A stretch of DNA of 64,000 nucleotides. Origin: Enterococcus sp. RIT-PI-f (GTDB lineage Bacteria; Bacillota; Bacilli; Lactobacillales; Enterococcaceae). A program made the position numbers and the translations under genes. Each line of letters opens with the position of its first letter. Positions within the stretch are counted from its first letter, which is position 1. The notes beneath the pieces were generated by a model. That model was given only the letters and a program-made list of their open reading frames with translations. It was not told the origin of the DNA and ran no database searches. Where the stretch lies: positions 1 to 64,000 of the forward strand of contig NZ_LHOX01000017.1 of the NCBI RefSeq assembly GCF_001297065.1, read 5' to 3'. Shown here piece after piece: positions 45,446 through 54,890 of the stretch.

Positions 45446-46684
45446 TTATTTTGCGCTTTCTGCGTTTAATTGCACGATTTTCACGATGACATCCGTTGCC
45501 TTGATCATGGATTGCAATGAAACAAACTCATAACGGCCATGCATATTCTCTCCACCAGCAAAAATGTTCGGTGTTGCGATACCCATGTAGGAAATTTTAG
45601 AGCCATCGGTTCCGCCGCGGACAGGTTCAATCACAGGTTGAATGTTTAAAGTTTCCATGGCTGTTTTTGCCAATTCAATGATGCGCATATCTTTTTCAAT
45701 GATCTCTTTCATGTTGTAATACTGATCATATAAATGAATGGAAATACGCTCTTCATCAAATTGCGCATTCAGTTTGCTTTGGATCGCCAGCAATTCTTCT
45801 TTCCGGGCTTCAAAGCGGTCGCGGTCATGATCACGAATGATATAGGCCATTTTGGCTTCTTCAACAGAGCCGCTTAGCTGCATCAAATGGAAAAAGCCTT
45901 CTGACCCGTCGGTCTTTTCTGGCACTTCGTCTGCAGGCAGCAAGTTTTGGAAATCAATGGCAATTTGCAAGGCATTGATCATCGTGTCTTTCGCGGTACC
46001 TGGATGGACATTTTTCCCTTGGATCGTGATCTCTGCTTGGGCAGCATTGAAGGTTTCATACTGTAATTCACCCACTGGTCCCCCATCCATCGTATACGCA
46101 AAATCAACGGGAAAATCAGCGACATCAAATTTGTCCGCACCAACACCGATTTCTTCATCTGGTCCGAAAGCAACGTTGATTTGACCGTGCTTGATCTCAG
46201 GATTCTTGATCAAAATCTCCATTGCCGTCATGATCTCAGCAATCCCTGATTTGTCATCGGCGCCTAACAGTGTAGAACCGTCCGTTGTGATCAAGGTTTC
46301 GCCTTTGTAATGCTTCAAATTCGGGAAATCTTTGATATTTAAGGTATATTTACCTTCTTTATCCAAATTGATCGTGGATTCGCCGTCGTACTTTTCAATG
46401 ATCTGCGGGTCTACATTGACGGCATTGAAATCAGCTGTATCCATATGTGCAATAAAACCGATCGCTGGCACTTCATGGCTGACATTACTTGGCAATGTAC
46501 CAAGCACAAAGCCGTTTGTTTCATTATAACGTACTTCTTCAAGGCCTAATTCTTCCAATTCTTTTTTTAAGACTTGAGCAAAAGCAACTTGCGTTTGCGT
46601 GGAAGGTGTTGTGTTGCTGGTGGCATCAGAACGGGTTTCAGTTTTGACATAGCGTAAAAAACGCGGCAATAAATTTTCGTACAT
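45446..46684 (-). CDS. pepT: Peptidase T (tripeptide aminopeptidase)
   Basis: A 412-residue M20-family zinc aminopeptidase that frees N-terminal residues from tripeptides. Metal and catalytic blocks: AHMDTADF (about 80), [12 protein letters not shown] (about 140), [13 protein letters not shown] (Glu pair, about 175), [13 protein letters not shown] with the C-terminal His. Length is normal. GGAG lies before the ATG. It completes peptide utilisation in a nutritionally demanding organism. Confidence 0.96.
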   Translation of the reverse strand: MYENLLPRFLRYVKTETRSDATSNTTPSTQTQVAFAQVLKKELEELGLEEVRYNETNGFVLGTLPSNVSHEVPAIGFIAHMDTADFNAVNVDPQIIEKYDGESTINLDKEGKYTLNIKDFPNLKHYKGETLITTDGSTLLGADDKSGIAEIMTAMEILIKNPEIKHGQINVAFGPDEEIGVGADKFDVADFPVDFAYTMDGGPVGELQYETFNAAQAEITIQGKNVHPGTAKDTMINALQIAIDFQNLLPADEVPEKTDGSEGFFHLMQLSGSVEEAKMAYIIRDHDRDRFEARKEELLAIQSKLNAQFDEERISIHLYDQYYNMKEIIEKDMRIIELAKTAMETLNIQPVIEPVRGGTDGSKISYMGIATPNIFAGGENMHGRYEFVSLQSMIKATDVIVKIVQLNAESAK

Positions 46685-46702
46685 AATCAGTGCTCCTATC
46701 TA

Positions 46703-47821
46703 TTATTTATATTGAAATGGGTTTGTGGATGTCGTTGCTGGTATAAAGGTCACGGACCAGTTTTCTTCAGCTTTCCACTGATTGAATTTCTCAATGAAGC
46801 GTGGGATACATAACGCTTCGATATGATGTCCGGGATCAATCCCAATCAACCCGTTGGCTTGCATATCATGGGCAATGTGATAGGTCACATCCCCTGTGAT
46901 ATAAACATCTGCTTTGGCTTTTAATGCATCCGTGTAAAAGGATTGACCACTTCCGCCGCAAATGGCGATGCGCTGGATCTGTTCTTTGGGTTGATTGGGC
47001 AGGATGATACGTAGCGCATCCAAATCAAATACTTGTTTGATCCTGGCAACAAATTCCTGCACCGGCATTGGCGCTGGCAATTGCCCGACACGACCAATAC
47101 CATAGTGCGCTGTCAAGTTGTCCAATGTATATAGATCGTAGGCTGGTTCCTCATAGGGATGCGCTTGGATCATGGCATCCACGACTTTGTCTGTAATGGT
47201 TTCAGGGAAAATCACTTCGATTTTCGCTTCTTGTACTTGTGCTTCTTTGCCAGCTGCACCAATGGCAGGATGGGCATGATCTTGCGGTACAAATCGGCCT
47301 GTACCGATCAATGAATAACTGGTATTTTTATAGGCACCTTGCTGTCCGGCGCCGGCTTCAGCCAGCACACGACGAATCTGGCTTGCTTGATCAACAGGCA
47401 CGAAAACGGCTAATTTTTTCATCTTGATTTGATGCGTTTGGTGCAAAAATGTATCTGCTTCGATGCCCAACACTTCGCAAAACCAATCATTTAACCCATC
47501 ATCGATGATATCCATGTTGGTATGGGCAGCATACACGGCAATATCATGTTTGATCAGATCCATCAACATTTTTTCCTGGGGATCATCTGCCGACAGTCTG
47601 GCAACAGGCCGAAAAATTGGCGGATGTTTGACCACGATCAAATCAATGGCTTTTTCGATCGCTTCAGTGACCACTTCGGGCCGAACATCTAACGCCATCA
47701 TCACCCGTTCAATCGGTTTGTTGAGCGTACCAACATGTAAGCCCACAGGATCGCCTGTTTCAGCCAACCATTGAGGACAATAGGCTTCAAATCGATCAAT
47801 AAACGTTTGACCCTTGATCAT
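46703..47821 (-). CDS. Nif3-like dinuclear metal protein (YqfO-type)
   Basis: A 372-residue NIF3 family protein with the inserted PII-like middle domain typical of Firmicutes YqfO (short members have about 250). Metal-binding residues are seen in VVKHPPIF and YAAHTNMD near the start, and DPGHHIEAL near the end. The role is not settled; GTP cyclohydrolase-like activity has been proposed for relatives. The ATG at 47821 overlaps the trmK stop by 4 nt, so the two form one unit, a conserved arrangement. Confidence 0.9.
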   Translation of the reverse strand: MIKGQTFIDRFEAYCPQWLAETGDPVGLHVGTLNKPIERVMMALDVRPEVVTEAIEKAIDLIVVKHPPIFRPVARLSADDPQEKMLMDLIKHDIAVYAAHTNMDIIDDGLNDWFCEVLGIEADTFLHQTHQIKMKKLAVFVPVDQASQIRRVLAEAGAGQQGAYKNTSYSLIGTGRFVPQDHAHPAIGAAGKEAQVQEAKIEVIFPETITDKVVDAMIQAHPYEEPAYDLYTLDNLTAHYGIGRVGQLPAPMPVQEFVARIKQVFDLDALRIILPNQPKEQIQRIAICGGSGQSFYTDALKAKADVYITGDVTYHIAHDMQANGLIGIDPGHHIEALCIPRFIEKFNQWKAEENWSVTFIPATTSTNPFQYK

Positions 47822-48513
47822 GCCAACACCTCCTCGATCCAACTGATTTGTTCTTTCAACGCAGTGATTTTTTCGACTTGTGGTTTGTTTGCCTTTTGCA
47901 AAGAATCGATCACGCGATATTTCTGTTGCAATTCATGGTGCCATTTCTTTTGGAAGACGGCATTCTTTTCCTGGATCAAGCGTGGGCCAAAAAATAGTTC
48001 CTGCTTCGAATAGCTGCGTTGTCCCGGTTCAGCGACGATGATCTCATATTGTTTGTCGTTCTCAGAAAGAATCGTTTCTTCGATGATTTGGTAACCATTG
48101 TCTTGCAGCCACACACGTAAAGGCCATTCACCTACATTGGGTTGCAAAATCAATCGTTTGACATTAGTTAATTGCTGCTTCGCTTGTCCTTCTTCTAGGA
48201 TCGTTCGAATCAACGGACCGCCCATGCCGGCGATCACCACGGTATCGATTTGATCTTCAGGTAAGATCGCAGCTAATCCATTCGCTAACCGAACAGTGAT
48301 GCTATCACCCAGCCGATTTTTTTGAACTTGTTTACTGGCTGATCGATAAGGACCTTCAACCACTTCTCCTGCAACTGCATAGGAAATTTTGTTTTGCAGC
48401 ATCAATGCCACAGGCAAGTAGGCATGGTCAGAGCCGATATCGGCTAATCTTGCTTGATCGGGTACGTAGGCACCTACACAGGCCAAACGGTCCGATAACG
48501 CATGTTCATTCAT
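47818..48513 (-). CDS. trmK: tRNA (adenine-N1)-methyltransferase TrmK
   Basis: A 231-residue class I SAM methyltransferase: motif I LADIGSDHAYLPVAL (about 24), VVIAGMGGPLI (about 88), QPNVGEWPLR (about 124) and a helical C-terminal arm. TrmK methylates A22 in the D-stem of certain tRNAs. The ATG at 48513 has GGAG 7 nt upstream; a longer frame extends to 48615 without support. Coupled to the Nif3-like gene. Confidence 0.93.
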   Translation of the reverse strand: MNEHALSDRLACVGAYVPDQARLADIGSDHAYLPVALMLQNKISYAVAGEVVEGPYRSASKQVQKNRLGDSITVRLANGLAAILPEDQIDTVVIAGMGGPLIRTILEEGQAKQQLTNVKRLILQPNVGEWPLRVWLQDNGYQIIEETILSENDKQYEIIVAEPGQRSYSKQELFFGPRLIQEKNAVFQKKWHHELQQKYRVIDSLQKANKPQVEKITALKEQISWIEEVLA

Positions 48514-48570
48514 GAGGGCACTCCTTTGTTTGATTGTAGTATAGCACTTATGATAAGAAAACAACAAAAT

Positions 48571-48606
48571 GTGCGTCTTGACGGTGGCGCAAATGCCAAG
48601 ACGCAC
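48571..48606 (-). terminator. Hairpin terminator after the lipoprotein gene
   Basis: Perfect 10-bp stem GTGCGTCTTG / CAAGACGCAC, followed on the minus strand by ATTTTGTTGTTTTC. The T run is imperfect. Confidence 0.7.
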
Positions 48607-48621
48607 GTATAACATTCGATT

Positions 48622-49080
48622 TTACTCGCTGACGATCGTTACCTGTTTGATCGAGTTGCCAGGAATCTGCGGTGGGATCGACATGGTCATGATTGGCAGA
48701 CCTTGCAATGTCGCTTCAACGACCGTTCCCTCAGACAGATCAGTGACATCACCATCAAAGGCTGCGATCGGTACATGTAGAATGACACCATCGTTCTCGA
48801 AATTTTTGACGACATCTTCGCTGTCTTCAACTGCTTCGACATCTTTCAAGAATACTTGGATCGTATCATCATTGCCTGTCGTGGCATCTTCTTGGATCGT
48901 TCCTCTAAAAATCATCGTTTCAGACGCCTCCTCTTGTGCAGTACTGCTAGTGGTCGATTGGGTGGTGCTTTGTGCTTCGGATAGCTCCGTACTTGTTGCT
49001 GCTGTCCCAGACCCTTGTCCGCATGCTGTTAAAATTACGGCAGCAACGAAGGCTACGCCTATTGTTGTCATTTTTTTCAT
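48622..49080 (-). CDS. Predicted lipoprotein with Ser/Thr-rich linker
   Basis: A 152-residue protein. The signal peptide has a lipobox (AVILTACG, Cys at 20), so it is anchored outside the cell. A Ser/Thr/Gln-rich spacer (about 21-55) is followed by a small compact domain (about 56-152) that looks beta-rich. No known family recognised. It lies between dnaI and trmK on the same strand but has its own hairpin terminator. Confidence 0.82.
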   Translation of the reverse strand: MKKMTTIGVAFVAAVILTACGQGSGTAATSTELSEAQSTTQSTTSSTAQEEASETMIFRGTIQEDATTGNDDTIQVFLKDVEAVEDSEDVVKNFENDGVILHVPIAAFDGDVTDLSEGTVVEATLQGLPIMTMSIPPQIPGNSIKQVTIVSE

Positions 49081-49112
49081 CGGCGTCTTCCTTTCTTCTA
49101 GTATTTTTTTGC

Positions 49113-50039
49113 TTATTGATTCCGGCGATTTTGGCCAGTCATCTGGATTTCTTGTGTTAAGTAGCGAATCCGTTCCATGATTCGTTTGGCTTTCAGCGGT
49201 TCAGATTCTCCCCTTTGGGTAACAGACAGATGGGCTTCTAATTCTTGCATGGTAAAATTGGAAGAAAAGAAGGTCGGCAATTGTTCTTGCATGCGGTACT
49301 GCAAGATCACACCAAAAACTTCATCCCTGATCCAACTACTCATGGCATCGGCGCCAATATCATCCATCATCAGAATAGGGGCTTTTTTGACCGCATTCAA
49401 TTTTTCACCAACCTTATCCTTTCCAATGGCTTGTTTCATTTCTACAGCAAAAGTTGGAAAATGGACTAAGGTGGTTGTATAGCCTGCTTCAGCAAGGTCT
49501 CGTGCGATCGCCCCTAATAAAAAGGTTTTCCCAATCCCAAAACTGCCAACTAAGTAAAGGCCTTTATGAAAATCTCGTGGTTGCGTCGTCAAAGCATTGA
49601 TAAAATCCACTGCAGCTGCGATAGCTTCCATTCTTCCAGGTGTTTGTTGATAATCGGAAAAACTGGCTTCTTGGATATCTTTAGGCATATCCATCGCCTT
49701 GATACGTCCGCGGATCTCTTCTTGTTTTTGATGGGCCAATAGTTCTTTGGTCGGTACATAAGTCACATCGATAAAATGGAAATTCAACGCCAAACGAGGT
49801 TCGTATCCTGGTGCAATCATGCCTGGATCATTGATCCGGAATTTGCGCTTTTCTTGTACGAATTCATATAATTTGGCATAACTTTTCTGAATATCCGCTT
49901 CTGTTAATGCCTCTTGGTTTTCTTGAATGAATGCTTTGACATCTGGATCTTCTAAGACTTCTGACATCATGGCCGAAAATTGACTGCGGTAATTTCGCTT
50001 ATCCAACATATGATTCAGGTTTTTTCCCACATCTTCCAT
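49113..50039 (-). CDS. dnaI: Primosomal helicase loader DnaI
   Basis: A 308-residue AAA+ ATPase that loads the replicative helicase DnaC/DnaB onto origins. N-terminal helicase-binding region (1-130), Walker A GSFGIGKTFLL (about 165), Walker B ILMMDDIGADAM (about 228) and sensor region FFSSNFTMQEL. Its start overlaps the stop of dnaB (TAATG), the usual Firmicutes order nrdR-dnaB-dnaI. Confidence 0.96.
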   Translation of the reverse strand: MEDVGKNLNHMLDKRNYRSQFSAMMSEVLEDPDVKAFIQENQEALTEADIQKSYAKLYEFVQEKRKFRINDPGMIAPGYEPRLALNFHFIDVTYVPTKELLAHQKQEEIRGRIKAMDMPKDIQEASFSDYQQTPGRMEAIAAAVDFINALTTQPRDFHKGLYLVGSFGIGKTFLLGAIARDLAEAGYTTTLVHFPTFAVEMKQAIGKDKVGEKLNAVKKAPILMMDDIGADAMSSWIRDEVFGVILQYRMQEQLPTFFSSNFTMQELEAHLSVTQRGESEPLKAKRIMERIRYLTQEIQMTGQNRRNQ

Positions 50040-51412
50040 TATTTATCACCAGCTTTCTTATGCAGATAATTTTGTAATTTCCGATCTAACTCCGCTTGAC
50101 GCTCCGGCGTCAATGTCGCTTCTTCTACTGGCGATTCCGCCCAAGCCGGCAGCTTTTCTTGGCGAATGATCCGATTGCCATTGGTTTGGGGTCTTGTACG
50201 TTTCTCTTTCGCCGTCTTGACCAAGTTGCGGACATGCTTGATCGCATCTTCTGCCGTGCCAATCTTCAATTCCGACCATTGGGCAGCAATATTGTTGATA
50301 TAACTCCCGTTGAGTGCAGCATTATTTTGAACGACCAAAGCATAATGGACCAAGACATTGATGACACTATTGGGCAAAGGGGAACGTTCCACCAAGCTTT
50401 TGATCAGCCATTGTTCTGAATCGGTCATAAAACTATTTTTTTCAACCTTGATTGCTTTCAAAAATGGAATGGGTGCAGTATGTTCGCTTTCTTGGATCAA
50501 GAGAATGTCATTGTCAGAAAAACCATTTTGTTTCAAGGTATTGAAACGCCGCAATTGGGACTCTGTTTCAGGATCTTCGCTGCGGGTCGTTTTGCTAAAG
50601 GTTTGGCGAGACTTTCTGATCACTGCCTGTTCCAACCGCTTTTGATCCACTTCTCCTGTTGTCAAGGAAACATGATCTGCCATAAGATCCAATAGTTCTA
50701 ATACGTCATAGCCGTATAAAGCATGGTACATCAATAATTTTTGCTTGAAGGCCGGCGTGAAGTTTTCTGATCGGATATAGCGTCTTTGCGCTTCATAAAG
50801 CAAGAAATCCCAATCGATCGCAGCTTCTTCTAGTGCCAAGGGCTGCTGGTCTTCTTGAAAGGCTTGCTGCACGGATTGCAGCTTGGATTCACTTGCAGCA
50901 AAACGTTTCGGATCTAAACCGTACGCTTGGGTAAAGGAAGTCGTCGTTTCTTGAAACGATGTCAAGGATGCTCTTTGCGGTTGGAAAAGCGAGACCAATT
51001 GTTCGAACTTGCGTTCGCCTACACGATTCAGCAAAAGATAGCTATAAAGCTCATCTTGAAAAAAATCCAAAGGATGTACAGGTTCTTGCAGAAGATAGAG
51101 GTAACTTGTCCCTTGCTGCGGGTCCGTTTTTTCGAAGGAACGCAATAACCCAATCCCCTCCAACTTTTCCTTAGCTTGCATGAACCGTTGCATGCCGACA
51201 TTCATCGCATTCAGCAAATCTAAAATCACATGTTCAGCCGCGTCGGCTGCAATTGTACCTGACTGGTGATCGGCCGCTAAAGAAAGGTACAGGGCTAAGC
51301 CATCACTTTCAATGATTGGTTGATACAAGAAAATAAGGGCATCTTTGCCTTCCGTACTTAATGGCCGGCTTTTAAAGACTTGATAGCTTTGATTCGGCAG
51401 TTGATTGCCCAC
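50039..51412 (-). CDS. dnaB: Replication initiation and membrane attachment protein DnaB
   Basis: A 457-residue protein of the DnaB/DnaD family (not the helicase of E. coli). It recruits DnaI and helicase to the origin and to restarting forks. The DnaD-like C-terminal domain (about 310-390) carries WLIKSLVERSPLPNSVINVLVHYAL, and the basic tail ends AGDK. The start is GTG, 7 nt after AGGGGG. Seventeen nt separate it from nrdR. Confidence 0.93.
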   Translation of the reverse strand: MGNQLPNQSYQVFKSRPLSTEGKDALIFLYQPIIESDGLALYLSLAADHQSGTIAADAAEHVILDLLNAMNVGMQRFMQAKEKLEGIGLLRSFEKTDPQQGTSYLYLLQEPVHPLDFFQDELYSYLLLNRVGERKFEQLVSLFQPQRASLTSFQETTTSFTQAYGLDPKRFAASESKLQSVQQAFQEDQQPLALEEAAIDWDFLLYEAQRRYIRSENFTPAFKQKLLMYHALYGYDVLELLDLMADHVSLTTGEVDQKRLEQAVIRKSRQTFSKTTRSEDPETESQLRRFNTLKQNGFSDNDILLIQESEHTAPIPFLKAIKVEKNSFMTDSEQWLIKSLVERSPLPNSVINVLVHYALVVQNNAALNGSYINNIAAQWSELKIGTAEDAIKHVRNLVKTAKEKRTRPQTNGNRIIRQEKLPAWAESPVEEATLTPERQAELDRKLQNYLHKKAGDK

Positions 51413-51429
51413 GTGATTTCCCCCTTCAT

Positions 51430-51900
51430 TTATTCTTGTGGTTCTTTGGCTTTTTCGACGATATCTTGCAACTCTTTTAAGAAGACTGACATATCTTTGA
51501 ACTGGCGATAGACGCTGGCAAAACGAATATAGGCAATCTCATCTAAATCGACCAATTCTTCCATCACGAATTCTCCAATCATTGTTGTGGAAACTTCGTT
51601 TTCGCCTAACGAGCGAACTCTTGATTCAACATGGTCGACGATCGTTTCCATTTGGTCCATCGTTACAGGACGTTTTTCAGCAGAGCGTATCAAGCCCCGT
51701 AAGATTTTTTCACGATTAAATTCTTCCCGAGCGCCATTCTTTTTGATGACAAGCAATGGTGCTTCTTCGATCCGTTCGAACGTGGTAAAGCGGTAGCCGC
51801 AGTTCTCACATTCGCGGCGTCGGCGGATCACACGGCCGTCATCGGCTTGTCGACTGTCAACGACCCGTGAATTGTTATGGTGACATTTTGGACATTGCAT
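51430..51900 (-). CDS. nrdR: Transcriptional repressor NrdR
   Basis: A 156-residue regulator of ribonucleotide reductase genes. An N-terminal zinc ribbon (CPKCHHNN...CENCGYRF, Cys at 3, 6, 31, 34) is followed by an ATP-cone domain (about 49-139) that senses dATP/ATP. It leads the nrdR-dnaB-dnaI operon. Length is standard. Confidence 0.97.
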   Translation of the reverse strand: MQCPKCHHNNSRVVDSRQADDGRVIRRRRECENCGYRFTTFERIEEAPLLVIKKNGAREEFNREKILRGLIRSAEKRPVTMDQMETIVDHVESRVRSLGENEVSTTMIGEFVMEELVDLDEIAYIRFASVYRQFKDMSVFLKELQDIVEKAKEPQE

Positions 51901-52068
51901 GTTTTCACCCCATTTTTTTCTCAGACGCGTGTGCGTTCTTGATTAAAGCGATTAAATTATATAGATAATTATAACATGAAATGTATTGGTACAATAGCTA
52001 AAACCGCTTATTTGGTTGATTTAATAGAAAATTTAAATAATAGAATCCTTGTTTTTTTAAAACAAAAT

Positions 52069-52096
52069 GAAAAAACGGCAGAAAATTTCCTGTCGC
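52069..52096 (-). terminator. Terminator after the FusB-like gene
   Basis: CGACAG / CTGCCG stem with an 8-nt loop, T6C on the minus strand, and a T run in the plus direction too. Confidence 0.65.
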
Positions 52097-52104
52097 TTTT
52101 TTCG

Positions 52105-52746
52105 TTATTTTTCTTTCATCTTGACCAATGAAAGGAATGCCGTGATCAAGGCTTTATCTGTCAGTTGCTGATTGCAGCGCTGACTATCGCGACAAATATA
52201 GTTGCCGCGTTTGGTATAGGTGCCATCACCACTTGATTTCGTCAGAGATAGGAACATGGATACATTGCCTTCATGCTGACAGATAGGGCAAATGCCCTTT
52301 TTGACTTCAGTGGACATGTGTCCATGGACCGCCGTATAGCCATCATCGCCAGCGGCAATCATAAATTTGCTTTGACTGCCAATATCATCCCATGCCAAAT
52401 AGGTCGTTTCTTTTAAATCGAATTGTTCAAAATCCGGGATTTTTAATTTTTTGACTTTGCGAAACAGTTTCTCTGTTTGTTTGACTGACGGTGCTTTGAA
52501 GGGTTCAACAAAGTTTTTTAAATCAGACAAGTGTGCCTCCGCTTTTTTGATGCTCAGGCCGCGTTGGAACATCTCATTGACGATCAACAATGCTTGGCTA
52601 TCCTCGGAATCGAATTGGCTGTTGACCACATCTTTGGTCATTTCTTCGATTGTTCGGACTGTTTGCGGGTCATTGACGGATTGGTATGTGCGTACCAATT
52701 GAACTATTTGTTCTTTGATCAAATTGAATTGATTCGGTTGGATCAT
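52105..52746 (-). CDS. FusB/FusC-like EF-G-binding protein
   Basis: A 213-residue cytosolic protein. The helical N-terminal half (1-80) and C-terminal zinc domain with CPICQHEG and CRDSQRCNQQ (four Cys, about 159-200) match the FBP/FusB family. These bind EF-G and free it from the ribosome; acquired FusB/FusC give fusidic acid resistance, and chromosomal homologues exist in enterococci and Listeria. Its core-chromosome setting suggests an intrinsic copy. Confidence 0.88.
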   Translation of the reverse strand: MIQPNQFNLIKEQIVQLVRTYQSVNDPQTVRTIEEMTKDVVNSQFDSEDSQALLIVNEMFQRGLSIKKAEAHLSDLKNFVEPFKAPSVKQTEKLFRKVKKLKIPDFEQFDLKETTYLAWDDIGSQSKFMIAAGDDGYTAVHGHMSTEVKKGICPICQHEGNVSMFLSLTKSSGDGTYTKRGNYICRDSQRCNQQLTDKALITAFLSLVKMKEK

Positions 52747-52923
52747 CTGATTGGCCTCTTTTCTTTATGATTCGGTTAGACGAACACTTTTCCCCTAAGA
52801 CACAATGCGAAAATTTGCATTTGATGACCACCACCTAATTGAACATTTCTGAATAAATTGCACTAGGATTATAAGCGTTCTATTATCTTTTGTCAAATCA
52901 ACGCAAAGAAAGCCCAAAAAGAA

Positions 52924-52951
52924 ACCCGCAACGATACGCGTCGCTGCGGGT
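52924..52951 (-). terminator. Terminator after the CsbD-like gene
   Basis: ACCCGCA / TGCGGGT stem with an inner GCG...CGC pairing, then TTTCTTTTT on the minus strand. Confidence 0.85.
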
Positions 52952-52956
52952 CTGAT

Positions 52957-53286
52957 TTATAATTTGTCTTCGATACCGGTAAAATGTTTTAATTGATCAG
53001 CATCCCGGCGTTCTGTTGAAGTGATTTTATTTTGGTCGGGATGATCTTCACTTAGCAATTCTTCTTGGCCTAAGTTTTCTGGTGTTGTACGATCATGGCG
53101 GGCATCTCGCTCGTCGTTTTGGCGATCTAATTCATCTACGCGCTTTTCTCGTTGTTCTTGACCAATTCGCCCTTCAAGTGCCTGTTCTTTACCAGATTTT
53201 TCCAATTCTTCGTTATTGGTCCATTCACCAATCTTTTCTTTAGCGGACCCAACGATCACGTCTTTTTCATCTTTGAACGTTCCCAT
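52957..53286 (-). CDS. CsbD-like hydrophilic stress protein
   Basis: A 109-residue, highly charged protein without hydrophobic segments. Residues 1-50 (DVIVGSAKEKIGEWTNNEELEKSGKEQALEG) follow the CsbD repeat pattern (GKxKEKxGxxTxxxxLxxxGxxxxxxG); the rest is disordered-like, rich in Asp, Glu, Arg and Gln. CsbD-type proteins are induced by general stress; the molecular role is unknown. A strong terminator follows. Confidence 0.75.
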   Translation of the reverse strand: MGTFKDEKDVIVGSAKEKIGEWTNNEELEKSGKEQALEGRIGQEQREKRVDELDRQNDERDARHDRTTPENLGQEELLSEDHPDQNKITSTERRDADQLKHFTGIEDKL

Positions 53287-53385
53287 GATTATCCCTCCTA
53301 TTAGATATCTCTATCATATCAAGGAATGTGGGATAAAACAAAAGATACGAATGCGGATACATCCCTTAGTTTCCCGCAAGAGATA

Positions 53386-53394
53386 TGCTATACT
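53386..53394 (+). promoter_or_regulatory. Extended -10 promoter for the ABC ATPase gene
   Basis: TGCTATACT (TGn plus TATACT) with TTAGTT at the -35 position, 54 nt before the ATG. Confidence 0.6.
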
Positions 53395-53448
53395 ACGGAT
53401 GAGAAAATAATCGTCAGAATATTCTGTTCATGATAAAGGAGCGCTATT

Positions 53449-54228
53449 ATGCTAAAAATCGATTTTAAAGATGTCAGCTTTATCCGAAATGGACATCCTT
53501 TATTAGACAACATCTCATGGCAAGTACATGAAGGGCAACATTGGGGGATCTTAGGACTGAATGGCGCTGGCAAAAGTTTACTTTTGCAAATGATCACTGG
53601 CGCATTATGGCCATCTGCAGGGTCTCGCAGTGTTCTGGGAGAAACATTAGGAAAAACGTCAGTCCCCGATTTGCAGCGTCGGATTGGTTGGGTCAGTTTT
53701 GCGATCCAAAGCAGATTTTATGCCGAGGACCCCATCGAGGGAATCGTTGTTTCAGGAAAATTTGCCAGCATTGGACTGTATCAGCCTATTGATGACACCC
53801 TTCGGAAACAAGCGACACAACAATTGGCGGCTTTAGGCATTGGCCATTTGATCACCGCCCCTTTCAAGCAACTTTCGCAAGGAGAAAAACAACTGGTCAT
53901 GATCGCTCGTGCCCTGATGGCAAATCCGGAAATACTGATTCTTGATGAACCATGTACGGGATTGGATCTTTTCGCGCGAGAAGAGTTTTTGCATCGCATC
54001 GCCGCATTGCAGCAGATAGCAGCTCCCCCAACCTTGATCTATGTCACACATCATACGGAGGAATTGCTGCCGTTTTTTGATCATCTGCTCTTACTGAAGG
54101 CAGGTCAGGTCCACGCCTGCGGTCCTAGAGCACAAGTCTTTACTGAACGAACATTAACAGATTTTTATCAAAAGCCGATCAGGATCTACCCCTTTGCCAA
54201 TCAGCGGCAAATCGTACTGCCTAGGTGA
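53449..54228 (+). CDS. ABC transporter-like ATPase without partner (YlmA/ModF-like)
   Basis: A 259-residue ABC ATPase: Walker A GLNGAGKSL (about 38, Leu in place of Ser/Thr at the final position), signature LSQGEKQ (Gln in place of the second Ser/Gly), Walker B ILILDEPCTGLD, H-loop VTHH. No permease gene is adjacent, matching the orphan YlmA-like ATPases of Firmicutes. AAAGGAG precedes the ATG. Its partner or soluble role is unknown. Confidence 0.85.
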   Translation: MLKIDFKDVSFIRNGHPLLDNISWQVHEGQHWGILGLNGAGKSLLLQMITGALWPSAGSRSVLGETLGKTSVPDLQRRIGWVSFAIQSRFYAEDPIEGIVVSGKFASIGLYQPIDDTLRKQATQQLAALGIGHLITAPFKQLSQGEKQLVMIARALMANPEILILDEPCTGLDLFAREEFLHRIAALQQIAAPPTLIYVTHHTEELLPFFDHLLLLKAGQVHACGPRAQVFTERTLTDFYQKPIRIYPFANQRQIVLPR

Positions 54229-54241
54229 ACCAAACCAAAAA

Positions 54242-54285
54242 AACATCCTGATGCACGAACCGTTACGCGCATGCCTCAGGATGTT
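54242..54285. terminator. Bidirectional terminator between the ATPase gene and coaE
   Basis: AACATCCTGA / TCAGGATGTT stem, with GC/GC inner pairing and A8 upstream; the genes converge here. Confidence 0.85.
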
Positions 54286-54287
54286 GT

Positions 54288-54890
54288 TTATGATTGTTCT
54301 GTCTCTTGAAAGTGTTGGACCCACGCATCGATCTGCCGTGTTAGGTCTGCAATCGTCCCTTGGTTATCAAAAATAATATCCCCACGGACTTTTTTCTTTT
54401 CGATCGATAGTTGACTAGCGATCCTTGCTGCTGCTTCTGTTTCACTTAATTGATTGCGCAGCATCAGACGTTGTTTCTGAATGGTTTCTGGCACATAAAC
54501 GACTGCCACTTGATCCATATATTGTTCATAGCCTGCTTCATACAGCAAAGGAATATCAACGACCACCAACGGTTGATCCGCAGCAGCAGCGATCTGTCGC
54601 AGAATTTCTTGGCGGATAAAAGGTGAAAGCAGCTGATTCAACTGCTTTCTTTTCTCTTCGTCGGCAAAAATGATTTTCCCCAGTGCTTCTCGATCGAGGG
54701 CACCTTGCTCATTTAATAGTGATGGACCAAATGTGTCGATGACTGCTTTTAAACCTGGTGTCTTCGGCCTTACGACTGCCCTGGCAACCAAATCAGCATC
54801 GACGATCGGAAACCCCAACTGGCGAAAATGCGCCACCGCAGTACTTTTACCTGTAGCAATCCCACCAGTGATCCCCAAAATAAAACTCAT
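54288..54890 (-). CDS. coaE: Dephospho-CoA kinase
   Basis: A 200-residue enzyme for the last step of CoA synthesis (phosphorylation of the ribose 3'-OH). Walker A GITGGIATGKST (about 6-17), VDADLVAR (about 33) and DIPLLYEAG (about 113) are conserved. ATG at 54890 overlaps the mutM stop by 1 nt, so the gene is coupled to mutM and polA upstream, a common Firmicutes order. Confidence 0.96.
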   Translation of the reverse strand: MSFILGITGGIATGKSTAVAHFRQLGFPIVDADLVARAVVRPKTPGLKAVIDTFGPSLLNEQGALDREALGKIIFADEEKRKQLNQLLSPFIRQEILRQIAAAADQPLVVVDIPLLYEAGYEQYMDQVAVVYVPETIQKQRLMLRNQLSETEAAARIASQLSIEKKKVRGDIIFDNQGTIADLTRQIDAWVQHFQETEQS